64,000 nt of DNA, taken from Cerioporus squamosus (taxonomy: Eukaryota > Basidiomycota > Agaricomycetes > Polyporales > Polyporaceae). Position numbers and translations under genes: made by a program. Within the stretch, counting starts at the first letter, position 1. Each line of letters begins with the position of its first letter. A model generated the notes under the pieces. That model made no database searches. It saw only the letters and a program-made list of their open reading frames with translations, and was not told where the DNA came from. Shown piece by piece: positions 11,627 to 22,058 of this stretch. The DNA is taken from assembly GCA_022592435.1 (NCBI GenBank), contig JABYQS010000022.1:186001-250000 (forward strand). The letters run 5' to 3'.

Positions 11627-11938
11627 ATGGCTCGCCGCAACAACACTCGTTCCCGTACCAACACTGGTCGCCAGTACGGCACTAACCAGTGGGGAAAGCC
11701 TCTTACGGTGGAGCATCCACCCAAGTTCATCCGAGACCGCAAGACGGTTTCGTATGACCACCTCCCCCGCCATGTTGTCTCCAACGAGAACGACGGCACC
11801 CTGTCCGACCGAGTCGGATGGGTTATCCTTCATCCCAATCTTGTTGGGCATGTCTCCGCCCGCCTCTACAAGATCCCCGATGCCCTCACCCTTGTCGGGA
11901 CCTACTGTGCTCTCTCTAGGGCCGCCCCATCTTACTAG
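11627..11938 (+). CDS. Basic ORF downstream of pol, probably truncated
   Basis: A 103-codon ORF starting ATG at 11627 with an Arg/Asn/Thr-rich basic N-terminus (MARRNNTRSRTNTGRQYG), 63 bases after pol. Not recognised. Its TAG stop (11936-11938) is made of the first three bases of the inverted terminus of the next element, so the original protein was probably longer and was cut off by that junction. It may be an accessory ORF of the gypsy element or a host fragment. Confidence 0.4.
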   Translation: MARRNNTRSRTNTGRQYGTNQWGKPLTVEHPPKFIRDRKTVSYDHLPRHVVSNENDGTLSDRVGWVILHPNLVGHVSARLYKIPDALTLVGTYCALSRAAPSY

Positions 11939-13005
11939 GCTGTATCACGGGTGTGACAAACCCGTGCGGGTTTCGGCGGGTGTCACATGCGGGTACGGGT
12001 ACGGGTCACAGGCAGGCCGACCCGCGACCAACCCGTGACCCGTCACAGGTTTTGGCACCCGCAAGAAACAGCTGCCATACCGTCCACAGGTAACGTAGCA
12101 CAATGTTTGATATACCGTTAGAAAGCTACGATTCGTAGCGTTCCAACGATATATCACGCACCGTGCGACGACCGCTAGTAGCGGCGCTATGGACGGCTAA
12201 ATGCGCGCATAGGGGGGAGGAGATGGTGATGCTGTAAGTCAGGAAATAGTGGTCCTGTTTCAAAACGAATGGTACTACTCATTAGCGACATGCTGAAGGG
12301 ATACGCCGTCAAAGAAGCACGCTGATAGAGAATGAGACCATAGAGATATGACCGGTTTCCTGTGCAGCCACAGGACGCCACAGTAAACCGGTCATATCTC
12401 CTGCGCAAATGGAGCACCGACGTGGGCGAAGGGCTCGTTCGAAAGCGGCTTTGAGTCGCTTTCGAACAAGCCCTCTATCAGCCCAAATGGACGGGTATGG
12501 GCTGCACAAAGGCGGGAAGACTCGCCCACTTGTAGGGCTGTACTGGGGGAGATGAATTGAGATTAAGTACTTACTGTGTTCATTGATCTCATCCTCGTTG
12601 CCTTCCACCCTCTTCCCCTCGATTCTCCGCTCGTTTTCAGCCTAGGATCATCTAAATCCATCGAAATGTTGCTGAGATATGCCTAGAACTTTCAGAGAGC
12701 CCTCAGGATGCACAGAGATCGAAGATGACCAGCTAGATAAGCCTAGGTTGTAGCCCAGAAAGATATGAGAGTGAAGCAAAGAGATGCAAGAAAGACATGA
12801 GAGTGAAGCACAGAGTGAGGATGGTCTATGAGGAAGAGAAAGCCGTCAGAATACCCGCGGGATTCCCGTACCCGCAGAACCCATACACCTGGCGCTAATG
12901 ACCCGCACCCGCCAAAACCCGCGGGTTTGCGGGTCGGGGGTTTTCTGCGGGTGCGGGTGCGGGTTCGGTCCGAGACCCCCGCGGGAACACCCGTGCTACA
13001 CCCTA
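11936..13005. mobile_element. Non-autonomous hAT-like element with hairpins
   Basis: About 1.07 kb bounded by imperfect terminal inverted repeats: left TAGGCTGTATCACGGGTGT at 11936, right end read in reverse TAGGGTGTAGCACGGGTGT ending at 13005 (17 of 19 match). Inside both ends are arrays of GCGGGT/ACCCGC subterminal repeats, a hallmark of hAT ends. No transposase is encoded. The 8 bases outside each end (catcttac and gggcgaac) do not match, so either the target duplication was lost or the ends come from two copies joined by deletion. Confidence 0.6.
12343..12473. repeat. Two strong hairpins inside the non-autonomous element
   Basis: First hairpin: GAGATATGACCGGTTT (12343-12358) pairs perfectly with 12385-12400; its loop contains an inner stem CCTGTG-cagc-CACAGG (12359-12374). 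Second hairpin: GGGCTCGTTCGAAAGCG (12431-12447) pairs with 12457-12473 with one mismatch and a 9 nt loop. Confidence 0.85.
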
Positions 13006-13643
13006 GGGCGAACAGCTGTGGGCCCATCCACTTCGAGAATGATGGCGGGGATGGGACGGTCGGGAAGGAAAAGAGTGCCAGCGCCGTGACGGAGGTACAG
13101 ATTAGCACCGAAGTTCATGGTGAAATGGATGGTGAGGCCGAGGTAGCAGAGTACTGGGAGATGCGCTGGGGGTACGAGTGAGGCTGTCAGCGGCGAGTCA
13201 GTCGTCGGAGACGAAGAGTTTATATCGCACCTCGGCACTTGGCACAAATTCTACGGTCCGCAGAGTGTCGAGCAGTGGAGAACGGGTGCCACGAGTCCCG
13301 GTACACGAAGGGCGCGCGCGCAAACTTGCCCCTGCCTAGGACGATGCCGCATCCATACTCCCGGTTCTCGTATCGCCCTACGCGAGCCTCCGCATGCACC
13401 CTTGCCCGTCTTCTGCTTCCCGGACTCACTTTCGTGATGGTGTCTTGCGTGATCTTGTGCAAAAAGGTTGGGACGCAACGGCGGCAGTCGCGCGTAGCGG
13501 AGTAAGATGTCGAATTTGGCAGGTGTGACCAGAATAGTGGAGTACCAGATAGCGATCTGAGGCAGATGGTGCGGGGCAAGCAGACACAACCAGAGCAGCA
13601 GGAAGGAGAGTCGGGCAAGAGGAATCGACAAGATGACAAGCAA
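13006..13643 (-). pseudogene. Hydrophobic protein gene remnant
   Basis: On the minus strand an open stretch starts with a strongly hydrophobic N-terminus (LSFLLLWLCLL near 13610-13580; IAIWYSTILV) and, after a gap in frame, another hydrophobic piece (LGLTIHFTMNFGANLYL near 13150). The coding signal ends exactly at the element terminus at 13005. The arrangement resembles the 5' exons of a multi-pass membrane enzyme truncated by the element, but I cannot name a family and exon joins are uncertain. Confidence 0.25.
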
Positions 13644-14309
13644 GGCGATTGCGGACTACTGGCAGGGCTGAACGAACTTCTTTGTGGGTCAGACTGTACA
13701 GTAGACGTCAGTTTGAGTTAGCGCTGGGATCCCAATATGCTGAGGCGCTCACCGGCGGGATAGTTCTTCGTCCTGCCAGCTCACCGCCCCTCCCAACCGT
13801 CGGTTGACCCTGGTTCCTCAATACCTCATGGACGACTGACTCTCAGCGGCCTCGCTGCCCGCCTCTTGCCTCTGAAAGCAACCTGGCCGTCCGTCTTGAT
13901 CAGCTCCAAGGCGCGATCCGCAGTAACTCAAGGTGAACAAGACCAGGTTACCTGAGCCAGCTGACACGAGAAAACACTGCTCGTCGTCGTTCGGTGAGCA
14001 CTCAGTCTCCTAATTGGCTACTTCTGTCTGATAACGACCATCCATTCCATGTGGGTAGGTTCAGGTACGACCTGCACAAGACAACGGATGCCATGTCGCC
14101 GTCTTGGCTTCGACGGCAGCGGATTCAGCAAAGCGGCATCGACGGCCGTGTCATCCTCACTCAGCAGATTGAGGCAGGCGTGCAGCAATGACTACACGAG
14201 CTGAGCGCGGTCTTAAAGGCGAGGTTTGGGTAGGTCATTCCGCTGTCAATCTTCGTATCCGTACCCTGACCGACACCACTTCTCCACAGTCCTCTACGCT
14301 ATCACCAAC
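13644..14309. other. No gene seen
   Basis: Intergenic DNA between the hydrophobic remnant and the second hAT transposase. It should contain the left part of that hAT, but I could not find a terminus matching the GGATCC-rich repeats on its right side. Confidence 0.5.
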
Positions 14310-17300
14310 ATGCCTGAGACTACGCCCACCACCTCCGCCTCCGCCACATCTCGTGCAAAGTGTCCCCGCGCCAACACCGCTGCTGAAGCGTCCACTCCAG
14401 ACAAAGGAGGCGCTCCCACCGCCAGCTCCCAGAACAGCACCTCGGCCCCCACTACTCAGAACGCCAACAAGCGAGCTAAGACCGCAAGCGCTGCGGCAGG
14501 CAGCAGCGAGGCTACCGACGACAATGACGCCGAAGCTACCAATGGTGGCATCCCTGCCACTGCTGCACGCGTTCGTCGTGCTGGCAAGACGCGACTCCTC
14601 TCCGGCGAGGAGAAGCGGGCTCGTTTCCTTGCGAAGTATCCGGGCATGTCGCCCGAAGACATCCTTGGTAAGTCTTCCTACCGGCCATGCGTCTCTTTCT
14701 GCCATGGGTTCCTGATTACATCTTCCGGCAGATGCCATAGCTCGCGGCTGGCGGTCCAAGGTCTACGCACACTACAAAGCCCCCAAGGTCGTTTAATTGG
14801 GTGATGGGGCGATCATGCATCGCTTCGTCTGCAAGAGGTAAGTTTATCTCGAACGCTCTCAGTGCAATACACGCCCTCATACACGTATCACGCGTTTATA
14901 GGCACCCGTCGAAGCACATTGACCGGGCTGACTACGAAGACTCGGACCGGGAACCTCAAGCGGCACGTCGACCTCTGCGACCCAGACGAGACCCAGGAGT
15001 CCGAGGCCATCTCTGCTTTCGCGCATGGTGCCACATACTCACCCGCTCGCCTTCGCTTCTTGATTGCGATGTGGTGCGCGGCTCGACACCGCCCCTTCTC
15101 CATCGTCGACGACCCGGAGTTTCAAGAGATGCTCCGGATGCTTTACGGCAAAGTCAAGGTTCCCTCCTGTGTCACAGTCTCCCGAGATGTGCAGCTCATG
15201 CGCGATGAGATGATGGCACGTCTCGTTAATCGCTTCCAGGTATGTTTATGCATATGTTTCATCTCCATGAGCCGCGTCTGACATGAATCTATAGGCCCAC
15301 CCTGGGAAGGTCAATCTGTGCGTCGATGGATGGACCTCACCCAACATCATCTCCTTCCTTGGCGTGACCGCGCACTGGCACGAGGGAGGGGAGATCCGGC
15401 ATGTAATCTTGGACTTTATCAAGTATGTTTCAATCGCTATCTCTATTCTCTTGTGTTACTGACATAAGTACCTCTTCATCAGGCTCACGAAGGCGCATAC
15501 CGGCGAGTACCTCGCCGAAAAGCTGGCACAATGCATACGCAACTATGGACTCGAGGACAAGGTGCGCTGGCTGCGTTTACTTAGTATTACTGCTGACTGA
15601 TAGCGCCTCAGATCCTCGGCGTGACTGCCGACAACGCAGCCAACAACAGCACAATGCTGGATGCTTTGGCCGTCCAGCTCCCCAAGTTCCGTGGGTGTGA
15701 GGCGCATGTACGCTGCTTTGCGCATGTTCTTAACCTCGTCGTGAAGGTGAGCCGTCCATTATGAGCTCCCGAGGTCCTTCAGAGCACTCACATTGTCTCG
15801 GAACAGGCCATCCTCTCGCAGTTTTCGCGCAAGCGTCGTGCTGAGGGAGAGACCGCCGGTGATGTGGACAAGGCTAACGAAGAGCTCAATGCTCTCGACG
15901 ATGACGAAGTCGACGAGCAGGACACCGAAGCAGCAGCTGAAGCGGCCGCAGACGAAGGTCGCGACGCCGCCGACAATGAGATCGTCGAGGATCTTGACAA
16001 GGCCGACCCCGAGCTTGTCCTTGATCGTGAGGATGTGCGATTTGGGCAACTTGCTTTTGAGAAGGTACGTACTGCTGTGTGTTCTCTTTATGTTATTGTG
16101 TTCGCTAACATTGGAGCTTTAGATCATGAAGCTTGCGCAGAAGGTTCACTACAGCCCCACCATTCGAGCCGAGCTCTCGAAGCTGGCCACCGAGGCGGAC
16201 CTCAACAGTGAGGTTTTGGTGCGCCCTGTCCCGACGCGGTGGAACACCCACGTCGACGTCCTCGAACGAAGGCTTGACATGAAGGAGGTCCTAGGAGAGC
16301 TGTGCGACAAGGCCCAGTTCAACAAGCGCGACGGCGCTCGTCTACGCCGCTTCATGCTAGGAGATGAGGAGTGGGAGTTTGTCGATCAACTGTATCGACT
16401 TCTAGATGTACGTCTCTTTCCTCTTTGGCGTACACGCAGCAGCTAATTGGTATCCTCTCTCATGCGTAGCCTTTTGCCTTCGCCACTCGCCAAATCTCGA
16501 GCAGCAGCCGTGCCCTGCTTCATGAAGTCATCCCCTATTTCGACCTGCTTACACATCACGTCGACACCTTCGCCAACGATGCCACACTCCTCCCCTCGGT
16601 TAGAGCGGCTGCGAAGCGCGCGCGCGCGATCCTTGATGCCTACTACCAGAACACCGACGAGACCTTCCTCAACCGCGCTGCCATGGGTAAGTCTCTCCGA
16701 ACTGACTTTGTGATGCTGTCATGTACTCACCGCTTTGTCACTCTAGTGATGGACCCCCGGAAGAAGCTCTCGTACTTCCGATCTCAGGAGTGGCCTGAGG
16801 AGTGGGTTTCGGAGGCCATCGATTTGGTGAAGACAGAGTGGCGTGACAACTACAAGCCCAAGGCTGCGGTGGTGAACAATCCCGACGCCAACACGGTCCA
16901 GACAGCTCCTTCGAAGCCTGGAAGGCGCAGCGCCAACGCAGCAGTAAGCAGACTCTTCAGCCTCCTCAACTGATGTATCTTGCTCACATGAACTGCTTGA
17001 CACATCTAGACGACTCGCGCGCTGTTTGCGTCGCTGACACCGGGCCACGGTTCCGGCCCCAAGGATGCTCTTGAAGTGTACTTGGAGTCACAAGTGCTGA
17101 CGACGGTCGAAGACCCTCTCGCATATTGGAACGTGGTTGCACAGACTGAGGCCGACCCCTCGTTTGCCCGCATGGCCCTCGACTTCCTGTCTGTGCCAGG
17201 TGAGCCTCTCCCCTTCTTCTCTACTCGGCAGGCCAAGCTGACTCCATTTGGTAATGTAGCAACCTCGACAGATGTCGAGCGGGCTTTCTCACGGGGCAGG

Positions 17301-17558
17301 CTCATCGTGTCGCGTCTGCGGCACTCACTCGGTGATGCCTCGGTCCAGGCGAGCACTCTGCTCGGTTCTTGGGCCCGGATTCCCGACCTCATGGTCGAGA
17401 AGGACCTTGTCGCTGTCATCAAGAATGGACAGCGCAGCGTCCCAGGTGCGAAGGAAGACAGCGACATTGAGCTTCTGGATGGGCCCCCGGCTGCTGCTGG
17501 TTCCCAACCCATTGCCGGACCTTCAGGGATGTCGAGCGACTCGGCCTCCTCAGTGTAG
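14310..17558 (+). pseudogene. hAT transposase, second copy, damaged BED finger
   Basis: Full-length hAT transposase spread over about a dozen exons separated by 50-70 nt introns. The start is ATG at 14310 with a Thr/Ser/Ala-rich N-terminus, then HRFVCKRHPSK... and TGNLKRHVDLC of a BED zinc finger (14731-14970). The catalytic core follows with DGWTSPNIISF (about 15325), GVTADNAANN (about 15620), CFAHVLNLVVK, the PTRWNTHVDVLERR block (about 16235), and the C-terminal dimerisation block TSTDVERAFSRGRLIVSRLRHSL written in two parts across 17260-17330. Two lesions fall in the zinc finger: an in-frame TAA at 14794-14796, and a frame change near 14944-14950 between EDSD and TGNLKRH. The core itself reads open. 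It is a distinct family from the hAT at 1-2532. Confidence 0.8.
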
Positions 17559-17744
17559 CTGCCGTAGTATATGACTATATCACCCTGAAGTTGAATTGAA
17601 TACTTATGCTGTTGTGTCCGCTATCCCATTGCTTCTGATCAGAACAAAGTCAACTTCGCATACTTCCTTTGTCTTGTCTGGCTTGAGTGTAAGTTCCTCT
17701 TGGCTTCTTTGTGGCATGATAAGTTCTGTACGACATGGATGTGT

Positions 17745-17960
17745 GCCTTTGGGTGGTTGCTATCCGCACAAACCTGCGATTACCTGTGGATAAGCCCGGA
17801 TCCGGATCTTATCACAGGTGGACCCGCAGGTATCGGGTTTGGATAACCGGGTCCGGATCAAGCGCCGGGTTTATCCGCGCAGATCCAGGTAACATTTATG
17901 GTATATTTACGACCTGTAGGTCCGGATCCGGATAACCTGTGGGTAGATCCGTGTTCAGCC
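17745..17960. repeat. Subterminal repeats of the second hAT element
   Basis: Dense short repeats of GGATCCGGAT, CCGGGTTT and GGATAA/TTATCC in both orientations, 190 bases past the transposase stop, the pattern expected near a hAT end. An exact terminus and target duplication were not found. Confidence 0.5.
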
Positions 17961-18729
17961 TTAGACTTGTACGGCCGCTGGTGGTTGCATACTGCCCTTG
18001 CGGTTATCGAGTACCGCCGCATTGTTATCTGTTGCACTAGCGACATGGTCTATGTTCCCGATGATGACACTGCGCGTTTCCAGTATCACTAACTCATGTA
18101 TTCCTGTTTCTTGCTTCATTACCCCTTTTTATTGCTCCTTTTCATTGCTCCTTTTCTCCCTGTTCCTTTTCCCTGACCGTCGAGGTCGACGTCTTCAATG
18201 TTTGGGTCGCTGTGGTAGTACTCCGTACAACACACGTAGCTACGCTAGTTAGAGCTAGAGTTACGGTTCTCAAGAGCGCCTAGATTTCCCGATTTAGATA
18301 TGTACATTCCTTCTTTGACAGGCCATCGATAACGACGAGTTCTCTCAGTTTTTGGACTCTCCTTAGTCTACCTTTCCCCCCCAGTAGTCTCATCCATTGA
18401 ACTTGCAACTGCTGTTGCAGATTCCTCTCATTCTAGCTTAACTCTTGTACACATTGCTACTTCACTCTCCGTGAATACACACCATTCTCTGTCCGATACA
18501 CGACGGCTATGAGCTTGACACAGCAAAGCCCGAATCCACCAAGAATTCTGAACGAGCACAAGAGTTCACTCTCTGCTTCGACACCGCCCCCAACGCGACT
18601 GGAGGCATATAACGGCCGCCATTGCCTGCTGCGTGCTGGTATCCCCTGCCCACCTCTTCTCTACCTCGCAGCTTTGCCCCTGTGTGCCTGGGCTGGCATG
18701 TTGCATCATGCGCGGAGGACGAGTTTCGC
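17961..18729. other. No gene seen
   Basis: Intergenic stretch with pyrimidine-rich tracts (about 18120-18180 and 18360-18480). A short ATG frame at 18509 has no recognisable content. It may hold the promoter of the dioxygenase gene downstream. Confidence 0.4.
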
Positions 18730-20506
18730 GTTGTGACCCACACTGATGCACAAGTGGAAGTTCTACGCAAGCAGGCACTGAGAACGGTGAGACATTGGAC
18801 GCGTTCCTTGGCGGAGCAAGCTGACCGTTGCATTTCAGACGCAAAGCGGTCGGGAGTTTGGTGCGTACCTCGGCGAGCCCATCCTCGCGAACACCAACTT
18901 TGATCTCGAGCGGGCAATGAAGGAGGCCATGGACAAGTACCAGGTCACTGTGCCCGAGGACTTCCAAGAAGAAGGTGTCCGAGGAATCAACAGCGAAAAC
19001 ATAACCATCCAGTTGGCTCTGTTGCACGTGCAGGAGGATGGCAAGAGCGAGGAGATCGCACCGTCCCTGCCGCAGGAGGGCAGCGCGAGGGAGCTTATGC
19101 TCGCAACCGCCGCCATCCCATGATCCCGTGCACACACTCTCGCGGACAAAATCAAACGTGCACCGGAGCTCTTCAAGTACTACGTGAGGCATGAGCATGA
19201 CGCGCTCGCTATGCCCACGGAGCGGCGCGACACGCCGACGACAGTCTACCAGCAAAATGGGCATAAGTACAAGAAGTGCAACGCACGACGGGCGGCTGCA
19301 TCCGCCAAGGAGGATGTCCTGGGGTCGAACCTCAAGGCAGCCTCCATTCGACGGCAGGTGCATCTGGCTCTACCCGCCCACCGCCTGGGTGCACTATCTG
19401 CGCTGCACCGGGCTGAGGCGTCAGGGGAAGGGCGGGGCCCCATCTACACCTCAATGTCTCTCGACCGCCGAGACGTCCCGCTGGTGGTTTTGAGCCAGAT
19501 CGGTCGCTTGCTACCCGTTACGGCGGCAGACCGTGAGCGCGTTGGTTTGGAAGACCTGCTGAAGCACAAGCTGGCGGTCAAAAAATGGGATGGGATGTGA
19601 GTGCCCTTCAAGCACCTCTGATTGCGATAGCGAGCGCTGAGCATAAGTGTAGCGAGTCTCGCCCGCTGCTGACGAAGGCTGGCAAGATCGCGGGGGTGCT
19701 AGCAGGTCAACCGAGCGGTTTTGGGCATGTGAATGCTACAGTACAGAAGGTGTGTGAGGAGCTGCTGGACGTCTTTCATGATGATTCCAAGGGGAGAATT
19801 GCCGAGGGCCACACAAGTCCTGCCGCACTGGCATATCTTTGGGAGGCGGCCAGCCGGTGCGCTTAACAGCCATGGTGTGCATCTCTGCTGATACTGCGAA
19901 TTAGTGCCCCATGAACCTCGTGCAACACCCGGAAAACACAGAGTGCGTCGAGGCTCTCAAGAGCCACAAGATGTTTGTGCGCATGGCAAACTTTGCCAAC
20001 TGTGAGTGAACTCTCTGGCAGTGTAGGGGGGAATGCTGATGGCAGACCACTCTGCTCGTTTTACAGACTCCCTGAAGATGTGGGGGCCATGCGTGCACGG
20101 GCGATTCAGACACACACTCAATGAGGTTCTGCGGCGCGACCACTCCCTCAAGCACAACTTCGACAAGACCGTGTTCACGGCGATGACACTGAACCTGGGA
20201 CCGCAGACTGTGACCTACTGCCACACCGACAACCTCAATGTGCCCTGGGGCTGGTGCGCCATCACCGTGATTGGAGACTACGACCCCAAGACCGGCGGAC
20301 ACCTGATTCTGTGGGACCTGGGAATCACTGTCGAGTTCCCACCAGGTTCGACTATCCTGATCCCATTGGCGATCCTCCTTCACTCAAATGATGCGCTGCA
20401 CGAAGGCGAACACCGATACTCCTTGACGCAGTACACTGCAGGCGCATTGTTCCGCTGGGAGGAGTGCGGCTTCCAGTTGGAGGCGAGTTTCAAGGGTGCT
20501 GTATGA
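18730..20506 (+). pseudogene. TET/JBP-type 2OG-Fe(II) dioxygenase, fungal transposon-linked family
   Basis: Fungal relative of the TET/JBP enzymes that oxidise 5-methylcytosine or thymine in DNA using 2-oxoglutarate and Fe(II). The C-terminal double-stranded beta-helix domain (exon about 20068-20506) is complete: HTD with iron ligands His (20222-20224) and Asp (20228-20230), GWCAI and GGHLILWDL, the distal His in LLHSND (20381-20383), and the 2OG-binding Arg in HRYSLTQY (20414-20416), followed by GALFRWEECGF. Upstream exons give NIT..LLHV (about 19000), IKRAPELFKYY, VVLSQIGRLLPVT (about 19485) and AGKIAGVLAG (about 19680). The frame from 18917 to 19600 is single except for a TGA at 19121-19123, and between about 19355 and 19440 a better family-like reading (WLYPPTAWVHYL) lies in another frame, suggesting two small compensating shifts. 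Likely a decayed copy with an intact catalytic exon. Confidence 0.75.
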
Positions 20507-21025
20507 TGGACGATTTGTACATTTATTGATTATCGTGCACCGCCACATTTACTGCAGCGCGCGAAACTTTTTACCTACCGCGCAACTCTTTCTTCATGCA
20601 CATACCATGCTGGCTGTCCCAGAAAATCTTAGAATATTGCCTGGAACATGCCCCCGATGTATCCTCAGTGACACCAGAGGCCTGTGACATACCAGATAGA
20701 GTCTGAAAGGCATGGGAGATGCAAGCGCTCGGAGATTCGGTCGAGCGCCTACTATTCCCAATTGGGAAGGTTACTAGGCGCTGAGCGGCTATGGCAGACA
20801 TTGGAAGAGGTACCCTCCTTTGAGCCGGAATAACCGTATCTTCTCACTTCTGAGTGTCCGCGCGAAGTCGGATTCGTGCACAGGATGGTTCTGACATACC
20901 GACTATGCAATAAATTTGCTCAGAAATTGAGTTTTTGAGGTGTCATAAAAGTTGCGCGGCAGGCAAAAGTTGCGCACGCGGTCATTATTAAATGTACAAA
21001 TCGACCTTCATAGTGCTGGTGGTGA
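20497..21025. repeat. Inverted repeat at the 3' end of the dioxygenase gene
   Basis: Sequence around the dioxygenase stop and 3' flank (20497-20600) recurs inverted at 20935-21025. The core CGATTTGTACATTTA is identical in both, as is a CCGCGCAACT block. The arms differ by an internal gap of about 22 bases. The arrangement suggests a second, minus-strand copy of the same 3' end, or a transposon terminus. Confidence 0.7.
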
Positions 21026-21380
21026 GTACACCTGCAGCGCGGCACAGAGGTGGGAGGAGGGTGCGAACATGCTATGCGACTGGGAAGAGGTCCGGGGGGC
21101 GATTGAGGCTCGGTTGGTGAAGTGGGGCCCACAACTGTGAGGGAGAAGGTGCCAGTTTGCGCGCACGCAATATTCGCGTCCCGCGGGCGAGAGGTGCAAA
21201 TACAATACTGGTTTCGCGCCGTGAGGATGCTCGGCTGCCATGTACATGATAGGATACTCAATGGCCCACCTCCATGCTGAGACGGTAGACGGATTTTCTA
21301 GCACGCAAGACGCAGTGGGTGCTCGGAGACACGTAAAATGAGGCTTCGCAAAGATCAACGAGCGTCTGAGCACACGCATC
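20507..21380. other. No intact gene seen
   Basis: Apart from the inverted repeat, nothing coding is supported on either strand. The minus-strand sequence leading into the right repeat arm does not show the dioxygenase C-terminus. Confidence 0.5.
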
Positions 21381-21459
21381 TTGTGCATGCCAGCACTACG
21401 TCCTCCTCCTCCTCCTCCACGACCGCGACTATCCCACTATGCCGTTTATTGTGCGACGC

Positions 21460-22015
21460 TGGCTCGCGATGCCTGGCACCTACCATCCGACCCTCAACGA
21501 GGCAGTGGAATTGGCATGGGCGGTGAACATCACCGTCGTCATCTTCCCCACGCTCATACGGCTGGACAGACAGACAGTGAGATGGAGAGCGTGGAGGGCA
21601 AGGTGAGAGAGCCGAGAGATGACAACGACGGCAGCGAGGGCAGCGAGGACAGCGAGGACAGCACGGGCAAGGACAGCACGGGCAAGGACAGCACGGGCAA
21701 GGACAGCACGGGCAAGGACAGCATGGGCGAGGACAGCAAGGACAAGGACAGTGAGATGCAGAAAGGTCGCAAGGGCAAGAGGCGGTCGCACATCCTGCAT
21801 TGTGGCTCGGGCTGCAAACGCCAGAAGACCAAGGTCGCGGAGGTTATGCGTGTGTTGAAGGAGGTGCGCAAAGACCAAAAGAGAATCATGAAGGACCAGA
21901 AGAAGATCCTGGCGGTGTTGGAGAAGGAGGGGTGCTGGCGAGCAACACGGACGTCGCAGGGGCGAGCAACGCACCCATCGCAGTCAAGGAGGAAGAGGGT
22001 CTGCCCATGTGATGG
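21460..22015 (+). pseudogene. Accessory zinc/coiled-coil family, copy 1 (degenerate)
   Basis: Unrecognised family, present twice in this block. This copy starts with YHPTLNEAVELAWAVNIT (about 21480-21535) and IFPTLI, very like copy 2 at 22673. The Cys-rich middle of copy 2 is missing here: the frame changes near 21580 and goes straight into an acidic Ser/Asp/Gly repeat region (21600-21760), a basic patch (KGRKGKRRS), a short Cys/Lys segment and a C-terminal coiled coil (EVMRVLKEVRKDQKRIMKD, about 21840-21900). It is probably an internally deleted, frameshifted copy. Its place beside the dioxygenase suggests a linked accessory gene, but function is unknown. Confidence 0.5.
21656..21745 (+). 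repeat. 15 bp tandem repeat
   Basis: GACAGCACGGGCAAG repeated four times in a row, flanked by degenerate units (GACAGCATGGGCGAG, GACAGCAAGGACAAG). It encodes DSTGK repeats in the reading frame of copy 1, so the array length can vary without breaking the frame. Confidence 0.9.
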
Positions 22016-22058
22016 GACGATTTGCCTCTGGGGTGACAGCATAGGTGTGGATGTTTGA

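Larger units (their letters stand above)
4605..11935 (+). mobile_element. Ty3/gypsy chromovirus retrotransposon, 3'-truncated
   Basis: Metavirid-type LTR retrotransposon with one LTR (about 4605-5131), a leader, an extra ORF, gag, and pol in the order protease, reverse transcriptase, RNase H, integrase, chromodomain. The C-terminal chromodomain places it in the chromoviruses. A short basic ORF follows pol, then the sequence stops at 11935 against a different element. No 3' LTR or polypurine tract follows, so the copy is truncated. Pol is also frameshifted within reverse transcriptase. The A-rich, lower-GC coding style contrasts with the GC-rich flanking genes. Confidence 0.9.

Noticed and set aside
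11928..13013. Target duplication for the 11936-13005 element
   Set aside because: catcttac and gggcgaac do not match under any one-base shift of the ends.
13650..17960. GGCTGAAC near 13663 and its complement near 17960 as terminal repeats of the second hAT
   Set aside because: Only 8 bases match, the left side lacks the GGATCC-rich subterminal repeats, and no 8 bp duplication is present.
21400..22010. Tandem DSTGK repeat region as a CRISPR-like array
   Set aside because: Units are contiguous 15-mers without spacers and in a eukaryotic coding context.
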